From contig NZ_VCDK01000006.1 of the NCBI RefSeq assembly GCF_007995215.1, forward strand, positions 310,001-374,000: a DNA stretch of 64,000 nt, given 5' to 3'. The stretch comes from Shimia ponticola (GTDB taxonomy: Bacteria; Pseudomonadota; Alphaproteobacteria; Rhodobacterales; Rhodobacteraceae). Within the stretch, counting starts at the first letter, position 1. Each line of letters starts with the position of its first letter. This document shows, one piece after another, positions 9,930 through 18,905 of this stretch. Below the pieces are notes generated by a model that was not told where the DNA came from, made no database searches, and worked only from the letters and a program-made list of their open reading frames with translations. Both the position numbers and the translations under genes were made by a program.

Positions 9930-10490
9930 ATGGAAATGATGTATGTTCTCGCGGGCGTTGCCATTGTGGCGGCTCTCAGCGTTGTTTGGGCCCGCTTCTG
10001 GAGCTTCAAGGCCCAAAAACCGGATGATTATGCGACCCAAGGTCCGCAATTCGACATCCGGCAACACCTCAAGGGGCCGATCCTTTGTGAGGGCGTGATC
10101 TATGGACCAACTGGGCGCGTGACGTCGCGCTTTGTCGCTGACTTTGACGCCGAGTGGGACGGCAATGTCGGCGTGATGAAAGAGAAATTCCGCTACGACA
10201 GCGGCCGCGAGCAAGACCGAGAGTGGCGTCTGACGCTTGGGAATGACGGGTCAATCAAGGCTGATGCTGACGATCTTGTCGGCACCGGAGAGGGTCGTCA
10301 GGAGGGCAACGCCGTCCAGCTGAACTACAACATCAAGCTGCCGGACGAGAGCGGCGGTCATGTGCTGTCCACGACGGATTGGATGTATCTCGTCGAAAAT
10401 GGAACCATCATGAACCGCTCGCAGTTTCGGAAATACGGAATCAAGGTGGCCGAGCTTGTGGCCACGATGCGACCAAAGGATATGCACTGA
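9930..10490 (+). CDS. DUF3833 family protein
   Basis: 186 residues. One N-terminal hydrophobic segment (YVLAGVAIVAALSVVWARFW) could anchor it in the membrane. The rest matches the DUF3833 pattern: FDIRQHLKGPILCEGVIYGPTGRVTS, DGNVGVMKEKFRYDSG, DREWRL, and DWMYLVENGTIMNRSQFRKYGIKVAEL at the end. The shape suggests a lipocalin-like barrel that could carry a lipid. AAGGAGG precedes the start by seven bases, inside the end of the MFS gene. Function unknown. Confidence 0.82.
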   Translation: MEMMYVLAGVAIVAALSVVWARFWSFKAQKPDDYATQGPQFDIRQHLKGPILCEGVIYGPTGRVTSRFVADFDAEWDGNVGVMKEKFRYDSGREQDREWRLTLGNDGSIKADADDLVGTGEGRQEGNAVQLNYNIKLPDESGGHVLSTTDWMYLVENGTIMNRSQFRKYGIKVAELVATMRPKDMH

Positions 10491-10492
10491 TT

Positions 10493-11227
10493 ATGACACG
10501 CGCCTGGGCGGGAAAACGGTATTGGCTGGTTGGGGCGTCCGAGGGCCTCGGACGATCTTTGGCCCATGTGATGAGCCGCGCAGGCGTCGAGGTCATCGTC
10601 TCGGCACGGTCCCAGGATCGGCTGGACGAACTGGTGGCCGAACTGCCGGGCAAAGCCGAGGCCGTCGCAGTGGATATCACCGATCAAGACAGCGTGGATC
10701 AGGCGAAAGAGGCCATCGGAGAGGTCGATGGGATCGTGTTCCTTGCAGGTGTCTACTGGCCGATGTCTTCGAAAAAGTGGGACGTGGAAAAGGCCACCGC
10801 GATGGCAGACATCAACTTTGTCGGGGCCTTCCGGAGCCTTGGCGCAGTCATGCCGCAATTCTTGGAGCGCGGCACCGGCCATGTCGTTCTGACAGGCTCA
10901 TTGTCCGGCTTCCGTGGCTTGCCAAAAACGGTGGGCTACGGTGCGACCAAGGCGGGCATCATGTACCTTGCCGAAGGTATGCATGCCGATTTGCGCAACA
11001 CTGATATCGACGTCCAGGTCGTGAACCCGGGCTTCATCAAGACGCGACTGACCGACAAGAATGACTTCAAGATGCCATTCATCATGGAGCCGGAAGAGGC
11101 CGCGCAGCTGTTCTTTGAACACATGGGAACCGACACGTTCAAACGCAGCTTTCCGCGCGCGTTTTCGTATTTCTTCCGTCTCAGTCAGTTCCTGCCGGAT
11201 TGGCTCTATTACCGGATCTTCGCCTAA
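10493..11227 (+). CDS. Short-chain dehydrogenase/reductase
   Basis: 244 residues. The NAD(P)-binding motif is WLVGASEGLGRSLAHV; the catalytic triad region reads TGSLSGF...VGYGATKAG, giving Ser, Tyr and Lys in the classical order. It is the last gene of the five-gene operon and starts two bases after the DUF3833 stop. The substrate is not indicated; within this regulon a role in modifying an oxidised or methylated acyl chain is possible. Its stop overlaps the end of the opposite-strand saccharopine dehydrogenase-like gene by four bases. Confidence 0.87.
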   Translation: MTRAWAGKRYWLVGASEGLGRSLAHVMSRAGVEVIVSARSQDRLDELVAELPGKAEAVAVDITDQDSVDQAKEAIGEVDGIVFLAGVYWPMSSKKWDVEKATAMADINFVGAFRSLGAVMPQFLERGTGHVVLTGSLSGFRGLPKTVGYGATKAGIMYLAEGMHADLRNTDIDVQVVNPGFIKTRLTDKNDFKMPFIMEPEEAAQLFFEHMGTDTFKRSFPRAFSYFFRLSQFLPDWLYYRIFA

Positions 11228-12276
11228 CGCGTGGCGATATGTCGGTCGAACGTCGCCTTCGCGCGGCCCCAGACGCCAGCATCGATGTCAGACAAAGCTG
11301 CCAGATGCGGCAAAAGCTGACCGGCAAAGTCTTCGGAGCTTTCGACCGGCAGCATTGAGGGCAAGTTGTCGATTGCCGTGACATCCAGCACAGGCGTGTC
11401 ATGCACGCGCAGAGCAGGAGCGTCCCACGTGGTGACGGTGTCATAGACCTTGATCGGTGAGAAATCGCTCGTCGGGTCGCAGGCTATGTCGCCAATGACG
11501 CTCAATTTGCGCGGCGCGACTTTGGCCGAAGCCGGAACAAATACCGGCGTACCGGGACGCGCCAGTATACAATTCAGGAAAATGTCGTGCGCCAGCACCT
11601 CTGGAAACGGGCCGCCGCTGGCCGTTTCTGCCATATCCCATCGGGTCGGCGCTATGCCCATATGGGTGCAAAGATCCGCCGCCCCAGTACCGACACGGCC
11701 TAAGGCACCGATGATCAGCGCAGAAGGACGCGTGAACAGACCCGAAAGGTCAGCCTGCAGATCAGCCAGCAACGCTGTCGAACTGTCATAGCTGCCCACA
11801 GGTCCGCAAATGCCGCCACGCTGCGCGTCGGCCCAGCACTTTAGGGCAACCGCTGCTCCTGCATAGCCAGCCCAATAGCCGAACGCTGCGACCCGTCGTC
11901 CGTCTGGGTCGACAAGATATTCCAGATCAAAAAGCGTGCCGCCGCCTGCCTTGAACCTATTGAGCAGACGCAAACCGTCTGGCTGTCCCTTATAGGCGTG
12001 GCCGAACATGATGTGCCGATGGATCAAGGGCGTGCCATCATCCGGCAACTCCTTAAGCCCAAATATGATCGCGTCGCGCGGGGCTTCGCGCCAGCTACCC
12101 GGGGCAGCTATCTCGGCGCCCGTAGCGTGATAGGCTGTGTTTGGTATCGCACGAGCTGGGCTGTCTTCCACGGTGACCTTAAGCCCCGCATCCATCAGCG
12201 AACGCACGCCTTCAGGCGTGATGCCGACGCGCGCCTCGTTCTCGCGCTCTTCGGCGCGGACCCAAAGATGCGTCAT
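11224..12276 (-). CDS. Saccharopine dehydrogenase (NAD+, L-lysine-forming)-like
   Basis: 350 residues of the alanine dehydrogenase/saccharopine dehydrogenase (LYS1-type) fold. Visible features are the N-terminal substrate domain (LWVRAEERENEARVGITPEGV), HIMFGHAYKGQ, LFDLEYLVDPDGRRVAAFGYWAGYAGA and the nucleotide-binding IIGALGRVGTGAADL. The enzyme interconverts saccharopine and lysine plus 2-oxoglutarate. The ATG at 12276 overlaps the preceding GST stop as ATGA and has GAAGGA upstream; an ATG nine bases earlier lacks spacing for a ribosome site. The start overlap implies co-translation with the GST gene. Confidence 0.88.
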   Translation of the reverse strand: MTHLWVRAEERENEARVGITPEGVRSLMDAGLKVTVEDSPARAIPNTAYHATGAEIAAPGSWREAPRDAIIFGLKELPDDGTPLIHRHIMFGHAYKGQPDGLRLLNRFKAGGGTLFDLEYLVDPDGRRVAAFGYWAGYAGAAVALKCWADAQRGGICGPVGSYDSSTALLADLQADLSGLFTRPSALIIGALGRVGTGAADLCTHMGIAPTRWDMAETASGGPFPEVLAHDIFLNCILARPGTPVFVPASAKVAPRKLSVIGDIACDPTSDFSPIKVYDTVTTWDAPALRVHDTPVLDVTAIDNLPSMLPVESSEDFAGQLLPHLAALSDIDAGVWGRAKATFDRHIATR

Positions 12277-12872
12277 GTGAACCATCCTTCGGATTTGGCT
12301 TTCTGCACGGACGGGCGCGCATTCATGGCGGCGATAAAGGCGGTGAGTTTTGGAAAGGCCGAGACGTCAACGCCGTCCCCTTCCAGCCAAGTGCAAACCG
12401 TAAACAGGTAAGGGTCAGCAAGTGTCAGGGTGTCACCCATGACCAGAGGGCCGGCAATTTTGCTTTCGACATAGGCGCAGCTGGCTGTCATCGTTTCTGG
12501 CACCTTGGCGGTCATGTCAGCATGGCTCTCGGCCTTGTCCGCCCAGCGGTGGCCGCGCATTTTGTGGGCGTGGTTCACATGCATGGTGCTGGCCAGATAG
12601 GTCATCATCTCACGCATGCGGGCAGCGTCCCATGGGTCCTGCGGGATCAAATGAGGCGCGATGTATTCGAGGATTGCAATCGTCTCGGTCAGGATACCGT
12701 GATCGGTGATCAGCGCCGGGACGCGGCCCTTTGGGTTCACCTTGGCAAAGGCCGGTTTGGTCTGCTCGCCACTGGCGAAATCCACGCGGATTGGCTCGAC
12801 CGTAACGCCGGCCTCTTCACAGGTGATCAGGGATGCAAGCGCGATGGTATTCGGGGCGTAGTAAATCTGCAT
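12273..12872 (-). CDS. Glutathione S-transferase family protein
   Basis: 199 residues. The N-terminal thioredoxin-like domain (IYYAPNTIALASLITCEEAG, then FAKVNPKGRVPALITDHGILTETIAILEYI with the cis-proline VP and the E-S/T glutathione site) is followed by an all-helical C-terminal domain with LTLADPYLFTVCTWLEGDGVD, the N-capping region of GSTs. The substrate is unknown. It is co-directional with, and overlapped by, the saccharopine dehydrogenase-like gene. Confidence 0.9.
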   Translation of the reverse strand: MQIYYAPNTIALASLITCEEAGVTVEPIRVDFASGEQTKPAFAKVNPKGRVPALITDHGILTETIAILEYIAPHLIPQDPWDAARMREMMTYLASTMHVNHAHKMRGHRWADKAESHADMTAKVPETMTASCAYVESKIAGPLVMGDTLTLADPYLFTVCTWLEGDGVDVSAFPKLTAFIAAMNARPSVQKAKSEGWFT

Positions 12873-12881
12873 CTTGGCCTC

Positions 12882-13526
12882 CTAGTAATGGGTCCGCGCG
12901 TATTGGCGGTCCGGCGGATCAAGATGCGGAGTGCAATTAAACCCGGCAAGGATCGCGCCTTCTGGCCTCACCGCAACGCGCGTGACCGATGTATTGAAGA
13001 TCGGCAGCAGAATATGCGCCATGCGTTTGGGGTCGAGAGCCAGAAGATGTCGTAACACCATTCCAATCACACCGCCGGAGGTAACACACAGGATTCTGCG
13101 GCCCGGCTGCTGCGCCTCTTGCAAGACGCTGGCGACGCGAGACTCGAATTCGGCAAAGGTTTCCTGTCCTTTGATTTCCGCCTTGTGCCAGGCTTCCATC
13201 ACCAGCGGCACATGTGATGGGAAACCATTGGCATCCGGCTGTGGCACGCCATGGGCATCCTCAAGCGCCTTTGACAGGTTGAAATAATCCAGCTCGTTCA
13301 GGCGTGGGTCCAACTCATCCGGTTGAAACTTCATGGCCGCCGCCGTGGCCTGATGCCGTTGAAGGGTTCCGGACAGGATACGGTCAAACGGCGCATCGAA
13401 GCTGCGCAGGTACTCACCAAGCCACGCCGCCTGTTCGGCGCCCAGATCAGACAGGCGGTCGTAGCTTTCTTCGTCTGTGGCCGCCGAATTGGCCTGACCG
13501 TGCCGCACCAGATAAATCTCGCCCAT
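12882..13526 (-). CDS. Histidine phosphatase family protein (phosphoglycerate mutase-like)
   Basis: 214 residues starting MGEIYLVRHGQANS, with the RHG phospho-histidine motif at residues 8-10. A second arginine motif (LRSFDAPFDRILSGTLQRHQATA) and the late His (CVTSGGVIGMVLRHLL) complete the active site. This ATG is chosen because AAAGGGGGC precedes it and the RHG sits at the usual distance; the upstream in-frame extension to 13631 has an arginine-rich, non-family sequence. It ends ten bases before the GST gene, so the three minus-strand genes form one operon. Confidence 0.9.
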   Translation of the reverse strand: MGEIYLVRHGQANSAATDEESYDRLSDLGAEQAAWLGEYLRSFDAPFDRILSGTLQRHQATAAAMKFQPDELDPRLNELDYFNLSKALEDAHGVPQPDANGFPSHVPLVMEAWHKAEIKGQETFAEFESRVASVLQEAQQPGRRILCVTSGGVIGMVLRHLLALDPKRMAHILLPIFNTSVTRVAVRPEGAILAGFNCTPHLDPPDRQYARTHY

Positions 13527-13755
13527 GAAATCGCCCCCTTTTGTCTGAAGTGTTCGAACAGGAAATGGCGCGCGCCGCAACGAAAGAAACCTTCTGGGGC
13601 GCGACACAGGCTGTGACCGGATGTGGCGCATAGGAAACCTGCGATGGTCCAGATCGTGTCGCGCGGCGCATTTGGTCCGTGCGTCGTCGCAAAGGTGGAC
13701 TCAGACCTGTCCCCGGCTGTGGTTTATCATGCGGCCAAAGGTGGGAGGTCCGCAC

Positions 13756-16518
13756 ATGTCCGACGTCATTCGTTTTACGCTCGATGGGAAGGCAGTCGAA
13801 GCGCAGCCTGGTCAAACGATCTGGGAGGTTGCGAAGGGTGGTGGTCTGATCATTCCGCATTTGTGCCACAAGGATCAGGTTGGCTACCGCTCGGATGGCA
13901 ACTGCCGGGCTTGCATGGTGGAGATTGAGGGCGAGCGGACGCTGGCCGCGTCGTGCATTCGGACGCCAACCGATGGCATGGTTGTGACAACGGACAGCAA
14001 CCGGGCCGAGACAGCGCGCAAGATGGTCATGGAGATGCTGGTGGCTGACCAGCCGGAGCGTGAAGTGGCCCACGACAAGTCCTCTCATCTTTGGGACATG
14101 GCCGAAGGGCAGGGCGTAAGCGAAAGCCGTTTCCCCAAGCTGGAAGAGGGCCGCATCCCGCTTTTGGATGACAGCCACGTGGCGATGTCAGTGAACCTCG
14201 ATGCCTGTATCCAGTGTGGTCTGTGCGTGCGCGCCTGTCGCGAGGTGCAGGTCAATGATGTGATCGGCATGTCGGGTCGTGGCCACGACGCCTATCCGAC
14301 TTTTGACTTCGCCGATCCGATGGGGGCCTCGACCTGTGTGGCCTGCGGCGAATGCGTGCAGGCGTGCCCGACCGGCGCGCTGATGCCTGCGACGGTCACC
14401 CCCGGCGACGCGGCGGGCGACAGCAAGGACTATGACAAAGAAGTCGACAGCGTTTGCCCGTTCTGCGGCGTCGGCTGTCAGGTGTCGCTCAAGGTCAAGG
14501 ACGGCAAGGTCAAGTATGTCGAGGGCATCAATGGCCCCGCCAACGAAGGCCGCCTCTGTGTCAAAGGCCGCTTTGGCTTTGACTATATCCACCACCCGCA
14601 TCGCCTGACAAAACCTCTGATCCGCCGTGAAGACGCGCCTGCGAAGGGCTTGAACGTCGATCCCGGGAATTGGCAGCAGTTTTTCCGCGAGGCGTCTTGG
14701 GACGAGGCGCTGGATGCCGCAGCAGGTGGTCTGAAAGGGCGCGGACGTGAGGTGGCCGGGTTTGGCTCGGCCAAATGTACCAACGAAGAGGCGTACCTTT
14801 TCCAGAAGTTCATCCGTCAGGGCTTTGGGCACAACAATGTCGACCACTGCACGCGTCTGTGCCACGCGTCCTCCGTTGCGGCGCTGATCGAAAACGTGGG
14901 TTCCGGCGCGGTGACCGCGACGTTTAACGAGATCAAGAATGCCGATGTGGCGATCGTGATTGGTGCCAACCCGATCGAGAACCACCCCGTAGCAGCGACG
15001 TACTTCAAACAGTTCACCAAGCGCGGCGGCAAGCTGATCGTCATGGACCCGCGCGGTCAGGCGCTCAAACGCTTTGCGTCCCACATGCTGCAGTTCCGCC
15101 CGGGTGCGGACGTGTCGATGCTGAACGCGATCATGCATGTGATCGTGGAAGAGGGGCTTTACGACCAGCAGTACATCGAGGCCTACACCGAGAACTGGGA
15201 GGCCGAGAAAGCGCATCTCAAGGACTTCTCCCCCGAGAAGATGTCCGAGATCTGCGGCATTGATCCTGAGACCTTGCGCGCGGTGGCCCGAGATTTTGCC
15301 ACGGCCAAGGCGGGCATGATCTTTTGGGGTATGGGCGTCAGCCAGCATATCCACGGCACCGACAACTCGCGCTGCCTGATCAGCCTTGCGCTGATGACGG
15401 GCCATGTGGGGCGTCCGGGCACCGGCCTGCATCCGTTGCGAGGGCAAAACAACGTGCAGGGTGCCTCTGACGCGGGTCTGATCCCGATGTTCCTGCCGGA
15501 TTATCAAAGCGTGATGAGCGATGATGTCCGCAGTGCCTTTACCTCGGTCTGGGGCTCTGACGACTTCAGCAATGAAAAGGGCCTGACGGTCACCGAGATC
15601 ATGGATGACGTCCACGCAGGCAACATCAAGGCGATGTATATCCTGGGTGAAAACCCGGCGATGTCGGACCCAGATGTGGAACATGCCCGCGACGCTCTGG
15701 CCAAGCTCGACCACCTTGTGGTGCAGGACATCTTTATCACCGAAACGGCCAACTACGCCGATGTGATCCTGCCTGCCTCCGCGCTGTACGAGAAGTCCGG
15801 CACGGTCTCGAACACCAACCGTCAGGTGCAGATGGTGCGCCCGGCGGTGGCGCCTCCCGGCGAGGCCAAGGAAGACTGGTGGATCGAGGTCGAGCTTGCC
15901 AAACGCTGCGGTCTGAACTGGACCTACACGCACCCGTCCGAGGTGTTTGCCGAGATGGCGCTCAACATGAAATCGCTCAACAACATCACGTGGGAACGTC
16001 TGTCGAAAGAGGCGGTGACTTACCCATCGCTCGCCCCTGATGATCCGGGACAAGCCGTGGTGTTTGGTGATGGGTTCCCCCGTCCGGACGGTCGGGCACG
16101 CTTTACGCCTGCCAACGTGATTGCGCCCGATGACACGCCGGATGCGGACTATCCGATGATCATGACAACGGGTCGCCAGCTCGAACACTGGCACACGGGC
16201 TCGATGACTCGCCGGGCCAGTGTGCTTGATGCGGTAGAGCCTGAGGCGAACTGCTCGCTGCACCCGTCGACGCTGCGCAACCTCGGTGTCGAGCCGGGCG
16301 AGATGATCCGCCTGACGACCAAACGCGGCAGCATCGAGATCATGGCCCGCGCCGACCGCGCCGTGTCACCCGACATGGTTTTTGTACCCTTCGCCTACGT
16401 CGAGGCTGCGGCGAACATTCTGACCAACCCCGCGCTCGACCCTTACGGCAAAATCCCAGAGTTCAAGTTCTCAGCCGTCAGAGTCGAAAAGATCTCTGAT
16501 CAGATTGCGGCGGAGTGA
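13756..16518 (+). CDS. fdhF: Formate dehydrogenase catalytic (alpha) subunit, molybdenum type
   Basis: 920 residues. Domains in order: a 2Fe-2S ferredoxin domain (Cys37, 50, 53, 67), two 4Fe-4S sites (CIQCGLCVRAC at 151-161, CVACGECVQAC at 194-204), the molybdopterin-domain cluster (Cys234, 237, 241, 268), the active-site region DHCTRLCHASS with Cys369 as the Mo ligand and His370, and a C-terminal MopB domain. It oxidises formate to CO2. The NuoG-like His-Cys3 cluster normally found between the first two domains is missing; that stretch (about 100-125) has no cysteines. No beta or gamma (diaphorase) subunit or FdhD chaperone gene is nearby, so the electron acceptor is unclear. GGGAGG precedes the ATG; the upstream extension to 13621 is unlike the family. 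Confidence 0.92.
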   Translation: MSDVIRFTLDGKAVEAQPGQTIWEVAKGGGLIIPHLCHKDQVGYRSDGNCRACMVEIEGERTLAASCIRTPTDGMVVTTDSNRAETARKMVMEMLVADQPEREVAHDKSSHLWDMAEGQGVSESRFPKLEEGRIPLLDDSHVAMSVNLDACIQCGLCVRACREVQVNDVIGMSGRGHDAYPTFDFADPMGASTCVACGECVQACPTGALMPATVTPGDAAGDSKDYDKEVDSVCPFCGVGCQVSLKVKDGKVKYVEGINGPANEGRLCVKGRFGFDYIHHPHRLTKPLIRREDAPAKGLNVDPGNWQQFFREASWDEALDAAAGGLKGRGREVAGFGSAKCTNEEAYLFQKFIRQGFGHNNVDHCTRLCHASSVAALIENVGSGAVTATFNEIKNADVAIVIGANPIENHPVAATYFKQFTKRGGKLIVMDPRGQALKRFASHMLQFRPGADVSMLNAIMHVIVEEGLYDQQYIEAYTENWEAEKAHLKDFSPEKMSEICGIDPETLRAVARDFATAKAGMIFWGMGVSQHIHGTDNSRCLISLALMTGHVGRPGTGLHPLRGQNNVQGASDAGLIPMFLPDYQSVMSDDVRSAFTSVWGSDDFSNEKGLTVTEIMDDVHAGNIKAMYILGENPAMSDPDVEHARDALAKLDHLVVQDIFITETANYADVILPASALYEKSGTVSNTNRQVQMVRPAVAPPGEAKEDWWIEVELAKRCGLNWTYTHPSEVFAEMALNMKSLNNITWERLSKEAVTYPSLAPDDPGQAVVFGDGFPRPDGRARFTPANVIAPDDTPDADYPMIMTTGRQLEHWHTGSMTRRASVLDAVEPEANCSLHPSTLRNLGVEPGEMIRLTTKRGSIEIMARADRAVSPDMVFVPFAYVEAAANILTNPALDPYGKIPEFKFSAVRVEKISDQIAAE

Positions 16519-16528
16519 TCCGCCGCAA
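16505..16528 (+). terminator. Hairpin spanning the fdhF stop codon
   Basis: A perfect 10-bp stem, TTGCGGCGGA with TCCGCCGCAA, has the tetraloop GTGA, which contains the fdhF stop codon. No T-run follows on either strand, so it may protect the 3' end of the mRNA or act with Rho instead of being a classical terminator. Confidence 0.5.
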
Positions 16529-16541
16529 CATGGGTGACCGA

Positions 16542-17585
16542 TCAACTGGCCCAGTTGAACGAAAAGGTGTCCATCGGTTCAATCGGTACTGACCCGTATT
16601 GAACATCAGCGGCTGTAAAGCTGCCCGAAATCGTCTTGGCTGTCGCATCCACTACCAGCGACACGGCACCATAGGCATTGTCCGTTCCAAAAAGGAGTTT
16701 GGACCCATTGCCGCCACAATACTTGTTGACCGGTGATGTCCCCACGCCGCCGCTGCCAACGACAAGCACGGGATAGGGTCCCTGAATACGCTGGTAGTTA
16801 TGGGCGTGCCCGCAGATCACAAGGTCCGGATTGCGACCGCCCGCCATCGCGATGCCTGCCGCGATTGCCGATCGCACACGCCAGTTGTTTGATCCGTCCC
16901 AGCAATAGGGCGGATAGTGCACAGCGATGATCAGGGCCTTGCCCTTGTCCGCCTGCTGCATCTCTTGGCCTAGCCATTTGGTTTGATTGGGCGAAATGTA
17001 GTCAGACGTGGCCGCCATTGCGATGATCGTCGCCACTGGTGTGTTCACAACGTAATGGAACCCTGGAAGGTTCATGACACTGCGTCCGAGCGGGTCGGGC
17101 AAACTGGGCGTGAACCCCGGAACGCAAAATGTCTGTTTGAACGACGCCAAATGGTCGCCGTAGTAGTCATGGTTGCCCGGGATCGCGAGGATGTAGTTCC
17201 GGTAAGAGGCAAAGGCATCGTAAAACTCGTCGTGGTAGTAGTCTATATCGCCATGGGGATAGATGACGTCGCCGGTGTGCATGCAAAAGCACGGCGTCTC
17301 TGGCTGGTTCGGGGCGGCCTTGCGCTGTGTTTCCATAGTGTGAACGACAGCGGCGCGTTTGCGCGGGCCACCATTGTGGTGGCTGTCATTTCCTGAGTCC
17401 CCGACGACATGAAAAGCCATTTTGTTCGACGTCTTGATCGCGTCGGCCTGTTCGGTCGTCAGCAGCTGCATGATGTCGTAATGCAAATCGCTCGGGTTGC
17501 CTGCATGGGCGGGTACATGCGGTGGCAGCGGTCTGCCCATGGCGGCAAATTCAACCTCGGGCGAGTGTTGGATTTCTTCTGGCAT
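16542..17585 (-). CDS. Metallophosphoesterase (calcineurin-like)
   Basis: 347 residues with the five metallophosphoesterase blocks: VVGDSGNDS (near 55; the usual D-x-H is replaced by D-x-G), HTGDVIYP, IPGNHDYYGD, AVHYPP and GHAHNYQR. This order fits purple acid phosphatase/calcineurin-type binuclear metal enzymes. No signal peptide is present at the chosen start, which follows AAAGGG; the in-frame region upstream to 17675 does not look like part of the protein. The substrate is unknown. It is convergent with fdhF and lies downstream of the PAS/winged-helix regulator on the same strand. Confidence 0.85.
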   Translation of the reverse strand: MPEEIQHSPEVEFAAMGRPLPPHVPAHAGNPSDLHYDIMQLLTTEQADAIKTSNKMAFHVVGDSGNDSHHNGGPRKRAAVVHTMETQRKAAPNQPETPCFCMHTGDVIYPHGDIDYYHDEFYDAFASYRNYILAIPGNHDYYGDHLASFKQTFCVPGFTPSLPDPLGRSVMNLPGFHYVVNTPVATIIAMAATSDYISPNQTKWLGQEMQQADKGKALIIAVHYPPYCWDGSNNWRVRSAIAAGIAMAGGRNPDLVICGHAHNYQRIQGPYPVLVVGSGGVGTSPVNKYCGGNGSKLLFGTDNAYGAVSLVVDATAKTISGSFTAADVQYGSVPIEPMDTFSFNWAS

Positions 17586-17675
17586 AACGACACCCTTTTG
17601 GATCAATGTGATCCAAGCAGTAAGCCGCTTTTGGATAGGCTTGGCTGTGTCAGAGGACACACATGCTTTCAGCAC

Positions 17676-18905
17676 TCATTGCCAATGCACATCACCGACA
17701 AAGATGTATCCGGCTCCGTATACCGTCCGCAGCATCTGTGGTGATCGCGGATCGTCGCCAAGTTTCTTGCGAAGCCGCGAGATCCTGACATCCAGCCTGC
17801 GCGACGCGCCATCAGCGTCTGATTGAACCAAGTCTTCACGGCGCAACACGTCGTTGGGCCGTGACAGAAAGCGGGATAAAAGCTCAGCCTCGCTTATCGA
17901 AAGCTGCGTCGCGCGCCCATCAGGCGCAATCAGTTGCAAGGCCTTCAGGTTTGCGACCCAACCATGAAAAGTGGCGACCGACATGTCCTGCGTTGCGGGC
18001 TGAAGGCCGCTGTCACTCAGACTGATATCCATCGACAGCACGTAAACACCGCGTACCGTGTCGGTGGCATCCGCATCGGGGGTAAATGCCGCGCGGATTT
18101 TACGGCCATCTTCCGGAACCTCGAATTCAACGACTTTCGGCTCCCCCGCATAGGCGGACTGCAGGGCAGGAGTGATCGTCTCGTAGATGCTATCCCCCAA
18201 AATCGCGCGCGCCGTGTGCCCAATTATGTCATCGGACCCGTTTGCGGCCATGAGCGGAAGACGGCGGTTGGAATAGGTGTAGACCTCGCGCCGATTGAGA
18301 CGTGCGATGTGCGCGGGCGTCGTTTCTGCGGCCAGTCGGACACGCGCCTCTGCGGCCTCAAGGTGTTGTTGGGTTTCGTGCAGGCGATTGATCGTGGCTT
18401 CCAGCGCGCGGTTGGTGCGGGCCAGTTCCTCGGATCGATCCAGCAAATCATCCGACAATTCGTCAGATCGCGCGCGCCAAAGCGCCTCTTGTTCCTTGAT
18501 CTGGGAAATGTCGGTGTAGACCGTGACCCAGCCCCCTTGGCGCAACGGACCACCCTCGACCGAGATCCAGCTCCCATCCGGCCGCTGGCGTTCAACATAG
18601 TGCGGTTCAAAAGCGCGCGCTTGCTCCAGCCGCGCTTCGATATAGGTCTTAAGATCACCAACGGGTCCATACTCACCGCGCGCTGTCAAAAACTCTAGCG
18701 TTTCCTCAAAGGTCGCGCCGGGCTGGCTGAAGCGCTCTGGAAGGTCGAACATGACGCCGAACCTGCGATTGGCAAAGATCAGGCGCAGGTCCTCGCTATA
18801 GATCGTCAGCGCTTGCTGGATCATGTTCAGACCCGATCGCAGAAGGACGGAGGTGTCACGGGACCCGTGCAGGGCGTGGGCAGACGGTAGTGTAATCGTA
18901 TCCAT
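17676..18905 (-). CDS. PAS / coiled-coil / winged-helix transcriptional regulator
   Basis: 409 residues. Residues about 25-135 form a PAS domain (GLNMIQQALTIYSEDLRLIFANRRF, ending WVTVYTDISQIKEQE). A coiled coil follows (about 135-195), then a second PAS-like region (about 195-295) and, at 310-405, an OmpR-type winged helix (LSISEAELLSRFL, LRREDLVQ, RRLDVRISRLRKKLGDDPRSPQMLRTVYGAGYIF). There is no receiver or kinase domain, so signal sensing and DNA binding are in one soluble chain. It is divergent from the acyl-CoA ligase and ABC transporter genes, and its likely job is to control that cluster in response to a small ligand or redox cue. Confidence 0.85.
   Translation of the reverse strand: MDTITLPSAHALHGSRDTSVLLRSGLNMIQQALTIYSEDLRLIFANRRFGVMFDLPERFSQPGATFEETLEFLTARGEYGPVGDLKTYIEARLEQARAFEPHYVERQRPDGSWISVEGGPLRQGGWVTVYTDISQIKEQEALWRARSDELSDDLLDRSEELARTNRALEATINRLHETQQHLEAAEARVRLAAETTPAHIARLNRREVYTYSNRRLPLMAANGSDDIIGHTARAILGDSIYETITPALQSAYAGEPKVVEFEVPEDGRKIRAAFTPDADATDTVRGVYVLSMDISLSDSGLQPATQDMSVATFHGWVANLKALQLIAPDGRATQLSISEAELLSRFLSRPNDVLRREDLVQSDADGASRRLDVRISRLRKKLGDDPRSPQMLRTVYGAGYIFVGDVHWQ

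Noticed and set aside
14188-16263. 691-codon open frame on the minus strand opposite fdhF
   Set aside because: It mirrors codon position bias of the real high-GC gene, has an Arg/His-rich composition with no family features, and no ribosome site. fdhF on the plus strand is unquestionable.
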